A stretch of 16,069 nucleotides of DNA from Alphaproteobacteria bacterium. Lineage in GTDB: Bacteria > Pseudomonadota > Alphaproteobacteria > RF32 > CAG-239. Positions 13,818-16,069 of this stretch are shown here, piece by piece. Numbering within the stretch: position 1 is the stretch's first letter; each line of letters opens with the position of its first letter. The DNA is taken from positions 1-16,069 of the forward strand of contig CAAFZY010000014.1 in assembly GCA_900767645.1 (NCBI GenBank), written 5' to 3'. The translations under genes were made by a program, and so were the position numbers. Under the pieces are notes generated by a model. The model searched no databases. It saw only the letters and a list, made by a program, of their open reading frames with translations, and had not been told where the DNA came from.

Positions 13818-15309
13818 ATCTTCCGTTATTTTCCAACATTGACGTAAGTATTGCGCCTTTATACTTTTGCGAATTTTCCATTTCCAAAGTTCCCTGAATA
13901 ACGCTTTCGGGCAAAATTTCTCTAACCTTTTGACAATGTGCGTTATTAATCGCCACGCTGCGCCGCGCGCCGCAGGCTTTTTTCAAATTTTCATCAAGCT
14001 TGTTAAAGTCAAATTCGGCAAAATTATCATTATCTAATTTAAGTTTACGCTTTTCATGCACGCAAACATCATTAACTTTAAGATTATAACATCCTTCAGC
14101 GGTTAAATCAAACAAATCAGAGGTTTTAATTTTATCTTCCAGTAAAGCTCCCATAAAATAAAAGCGCGCAAGCAAACCTTTTTGTTTGCGAAAGCCGGTT
14201 AAATAACGAGCTAAATCATGACCGGTTTTACCCTCATTTAGGGCTTTCAGATATTCTGATTTTTTAAACCCTTCCGGTCCTATAACATAAGCAAAATTAT
14301 AGGTGGCAATAGTGGTTTGCTCGTCCATCGGCACATTAACGCATTCTTGAATTTGTTTTAAGCCTCTAAACTTCAAATAGCGTTCTTTTTGCACATTGGC
14401 ATCTTCCATAGTTATGGTATCGCCTTCCTTAACCGGCGAAATTTTACGGTTACCGACACCGTTTTCATCAAGATAATATGTGCAACCATACCCAATGGTC
14501 TGGTAACCTTCTCCGTCTTTAAACGCCGAACCGGCAAAGTTTTCGGCAAACGCCAAGCTGGTTTTAATTGCGTCATGACAACGTGAAAACATCTGTATAT
14601 GCCCGAGCGGATCCTGAGCCGTAATTTCTTTACGTTCCTCAACTTTATCTTTAATCTGATACGCTTCGTAAACTGCGGCGCTGACCGTTGCCGCCAACAT
14701 AAATCCTACTGCCCACCGGCGAGCTTTAACTTTAAGCTTATCAACATCAACCGATTTAATGTTATCGGTTGCTTTAACAGCATTTTTACTTAAAAACGAC
14801 CCTACTTTTTTGGTAATATATGCGGCGCGGTCGCGGGCTTCGCGCAATTGATGCTGATTATACGCCTTGCGCATTTCTTTTAAGTTCGGATAATCAATAA
14901 AAGTCTTAAACGGACGATCGGGATAAGCTTCAGCTAAATTTAATGAAAGTTCAACCGCTTCCCAATATTTTTTATCCGCTCGCGCAAAAACTTTTTTAGC
15001 AATTTTTGCCGCATTTTCTTTGCGATTGCGCATAGCGTACGGCACCACCAACCGATGCTGTTCTCCGTTTTTGGAAGTAAGCGAAATATATTTGACATCT
15101 TCATGATTATTTTGATATTTAAGATAATCTTTACGCATCAAATCAAAATAATCTTTTACAAACGCCTGCTTGGGATCTTTATATTCGCGCACATAGGCAT
15201 GCGGCACCATATATTCTTTACCGTTAATACGTACTGTCGGCGGAATTATGCGGTTTTGCCCATATTCCCATAACAAAAAATCTGTAAGCTCTTTTTTATC
15301 TTTACTCAT
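13816..15309 (-). CDS. Membrane-anchored GH24 lysozyme-like protein
   Basis: A 497-residue protein with three parts. Residues 1-198 are hydrophilic and of unknown function, with many Lys/Tyr and no signal peptide. One hydrophobic segment lies at about 199-217 (WAVGFMLAATVSAAVYEAY), preceded by a KARR charge cluster that predicts N-in, C-out. The rest includes a GH24 (phage T4 lysozyme-type) domain. The Glu256-Asp265-Thr271 spacing (9 and 6) is exactly that of T4 lysozyme E11-D20-T26, within AENFAGSAFKDGEGYQTIGY followed by GCT. It probably cleaves peptidoglycan in the periplasm. About 100 further C-terminal residues contain Cys407, Cys416, Cys446 and Cys459, which could form disulfides. No holin, spanin or phage gene is nearby. 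The ATG at 15309 follows GGAG, and the gene has a strong promoter of its own. Confidence 0.82.
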   Translation of the reverse strand: MSKDKKELTDFLLWEYGQNRIIPPTVRINGKEYMVPHAYVREYKDPKQAFVKDYFDLMRKDYLKYQNNHEDVKYISLTSKNGEQHRLVVPYAMRNRKENAAKIAKKVFARADKKYWEAVELSLNLAEAYPDRPFKTFIDYPNLKEMRKAYNQHQLREARDRAAYITKKVGSFLSKNAVKATDNIKSVDVDKLKVKARRWAVGFMLAATVSAAVYEAYQIKDKVEERKEITAQDPLGHIQMFSRCHDAIKTSLAFAENFAGSAFKDGEGYQTIGYGCTYYLDENGVGNRKISPVKEGDTITMEDANVQKERYLKFRGLKQIQECVNVPMDEQTTIATYNFAYVIGPEGFKKSEYLKALNEGKTGHDLARYLTGFRKQKGLLARFYFMGALLEDKIKTSDLFDLTAEGCYNLKVNDVCVHEKRKLKLDNDNFAEFDFNKLDENLKKACGARRSVAINNAHCQKVREILPESVIQGTLEMENSQKYKGAILTSMLENNGR

Positions 15310-15341
15310 CGGACTTCTCCGTTTTTAGCATGTATTTTGTA

Positions 15342-15370
15342 AGTATAAAACATCGACTAATTTTTGTCAA
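15342..15370 (-). promoter_or_regulatory. Promoter for the lysozyme-like gene
   Basis: On the minus strand a perfect TTGACA (15370-15365) is followed after 17 bases by TATACT (15347-15342), 33 bases before the ATG at 15309. This is the best sigma-70-type promoter in the window after the one before rpsM. Confidence 0.75.
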
Positions 15371-15401
15371 TAACGCTTATTCCCAAAATCAGCTTATCAG
15401 A

Positions 15402-15430
15402 TTGACAACAAAGCCTTTTCTACTTACTAT
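15402..15430 (+). promoter_or_regulatory. Promoter for the small membrane protein gene
   Basis: Perfect TTGACA (15402-15407) and TACTAT (15425-15430) with a 17-base spacer, 36 bases before the ATG at 15466. Back to back with the promoter of the lysozyme-like gene. Confidence 0.55.
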
Positions 15431-15465
15431 ATTAACATTAAAAAAACAAAAAAGGAGATAAATTG

Positions 15466-16053
15466 ATGAAGACCAGATTATTACAATGCCTGTTTTTAGG
15501 CGGGGTTTATCAAATTATCTCCATTATTTTAAACTTTATACCGGCAACCACACTACTAAACGGCTTATTTTATATTGTTTTTCTGATTGCGGCAATCATC
15601 ACATTAGTTCATTGGCTAAGCGGCAAAATCAGTTCTTTCAGTACGGAGCACAAAAACATCACCACCCTTTTATATGCGCTTGGTTGGATGCCGTATTTTC
15701 AACTGCCTTATGTTATTTTTGTAAATTACATCAGCTATCAAACCGCCATGGCGGCTTATCATCACACTGAGTACATACCCGAATATTTACCACTACTGGA
15801 AAGTTATTTAAAAGTTTATTTTAATATTTATATTTGGGGCGCTTTGGCATCACTGCCGGTTGCAATTGGTCTTATTTTATACCGCCGTTTCAGTAAAAAA
15901 AGTTTAACCATACCAATTATACACCAATATAAAATTCCCCTCTATGAAAAATGTCTGAAGCTGAGTGGTTATTACAACTTATGCACAGCACGGACTCGTA
16001 AATATTGCAAAAAAAAAACGCGAGCTAAAATCTTTTCAGAATTAACTTTTTGA
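15466..16053 (+). CDS. Unknown multi-pass membrane protein with repeat-derived tail
   Basis: I do not recognise a family. Of 195 residues, the first ~145 contain about four hydrophobic helices (roughly 6-24, 31-50, 72-90 and 122-140) ending in the basic LYRRFSKKS. The remaining ~45 residues are hydrophilic and basic. The stretch encoding YNLCTARTRKYCKKKTRAKI is part of the 62-nt inverted repeat shared with the left end of the window, so the native C-terminus was probably replaced when this repeat arrived. A TTG at 15463 is possible, but the ATG at 15466 has eight-base spacing to AGGAG and was chosen. It is divergent from the lysozyme-like gene. The stop TGA overlaps a GAGGAG that serves the next gene. 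Confidence 0.65.
   Translation: MKTRLLQCLFLGGVYQIISIILNFIPATTLLNGLFYIVFLIAAIITLVHWLSGKISSFSTEHKNITTLLYALGWMPYFQLPYVIFVNYISYQTAMAAYHHTEYIPEYLPLLESYLKVYFNIYIWGALASLPVAIGLILYRRFSKKSLTIPIIHQYKIPLYEKCLKLSGYYNLCTARTRKYCKKKTRAKIFSELTF
15973..16034 (+). repeat. 62-nt inverted repeat, right arm
   Basis: Exact reverse complement of 17-78. Here it lies inside the 3' part of a reading frame. It is preceded, about 35 bases upstream, by AAAATTCCCCTCTATG (15942-15957), the same edge as the hairpin module at 131-146, so both repeat types again occur together. Confidence 0.85.
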
Positions 16054-16064
16054 GGAGATTTTTG

Positions 16065-16069
16065 ATGAT
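16065..16069 (+). CDS. Start of a further gene, cut by the window edge
   Basis: An ATG at 16065 stands seven bases after a strong GAGGAG (16052-16057) that overlaps the preceding stop codon. Only five bases are visible, so nothing can be said about the product. The spacing suggests co-transcription with the membrane protein gene. Confidence 0.35.

Noticed and set aside
13816..15309. Prophage remnant
   Set aside because: The lysozyme-like domain is the only phage-like feature; the protein has a large cytosolic part, its own promoter and housekeeping neighbours.

Overview
The window looks like a chromosomal segment of an AT-rich Alphaproteobacterium, probably a host-associated or uncultured lineage. 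The evidence is the gene order secY-adk-rpsM-rpsK-rpoA, an RpoA N-terminus of the alphaproteobacterial type (IQKNWQELIKP), and an adenylate kinase with a four-cysteine LID. No phage, plasmid or IS transposase gene is visible. The lineage call is inference from protein sequence alone.

Layout. 1-393 has no gene; it is packed with short repeats (one arm of a 62-nt inverted repeat, several hairpin modules, a 28-nt direct repeat). 394-507 is a long fold-back element that runs into the rpoA stop codon. 504-4558 (minus strand) is the secY-adk-rpsM-rpsK-rpoA cluster, with neither rplO before secY nor rplQ after rpoA. 4684-5211 (minus) is an unrecognised protein made of four 37-residue repeats. 5212-5541 holds a promoter and a short Cys-containing reading frame. 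5542-5880 is a tandem array of a ~106-nt fold-back unit that ends at the lepA stop codon. 5878-7680 (minus) is lepA. 7800-9234 (plus) is a GNAT acetyltransferase followed by an unknown helical protein. 9231-11416 (minus) is a DUF2066-like exported protein plus an AI-2E/PerM-family membrane protein. 11561-13767 (plus) is pta-ackA, closed by a strong terminator. 13816-15309 (minus) is a membrane-anchored GH24 lysozyme-like protein. 15466-16053 (plus) is a small multi-pass membrane protein whose C-terminus is encoded by the second arm of the 62-nt repeat. A ribosome binding site and start codon for one more gene lie at the right edge.

How the genes work together. The minus-strand cluster supplies protein export (SecY), nucleotide balance (Adk), 30S ribosomal proteins S13 and S11 and the RNA polymerase alpha subunit. 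LepA is a translation GTPase. Pta and AckA turn acetyl-CoA into acetate and ATP, which fits overflow or fermentative metabolism.

The most unusual content is a family of fold-back repeats found directly behind two housekeeping genes, rpoA and lepA. The copies share short unpaired motifs but carry different, internally complementary stems, and in both places the outer stem reaches the stop codon of the gene. This points to a structured RNA or single-stranded DNA element that I cannot assign to a known family.
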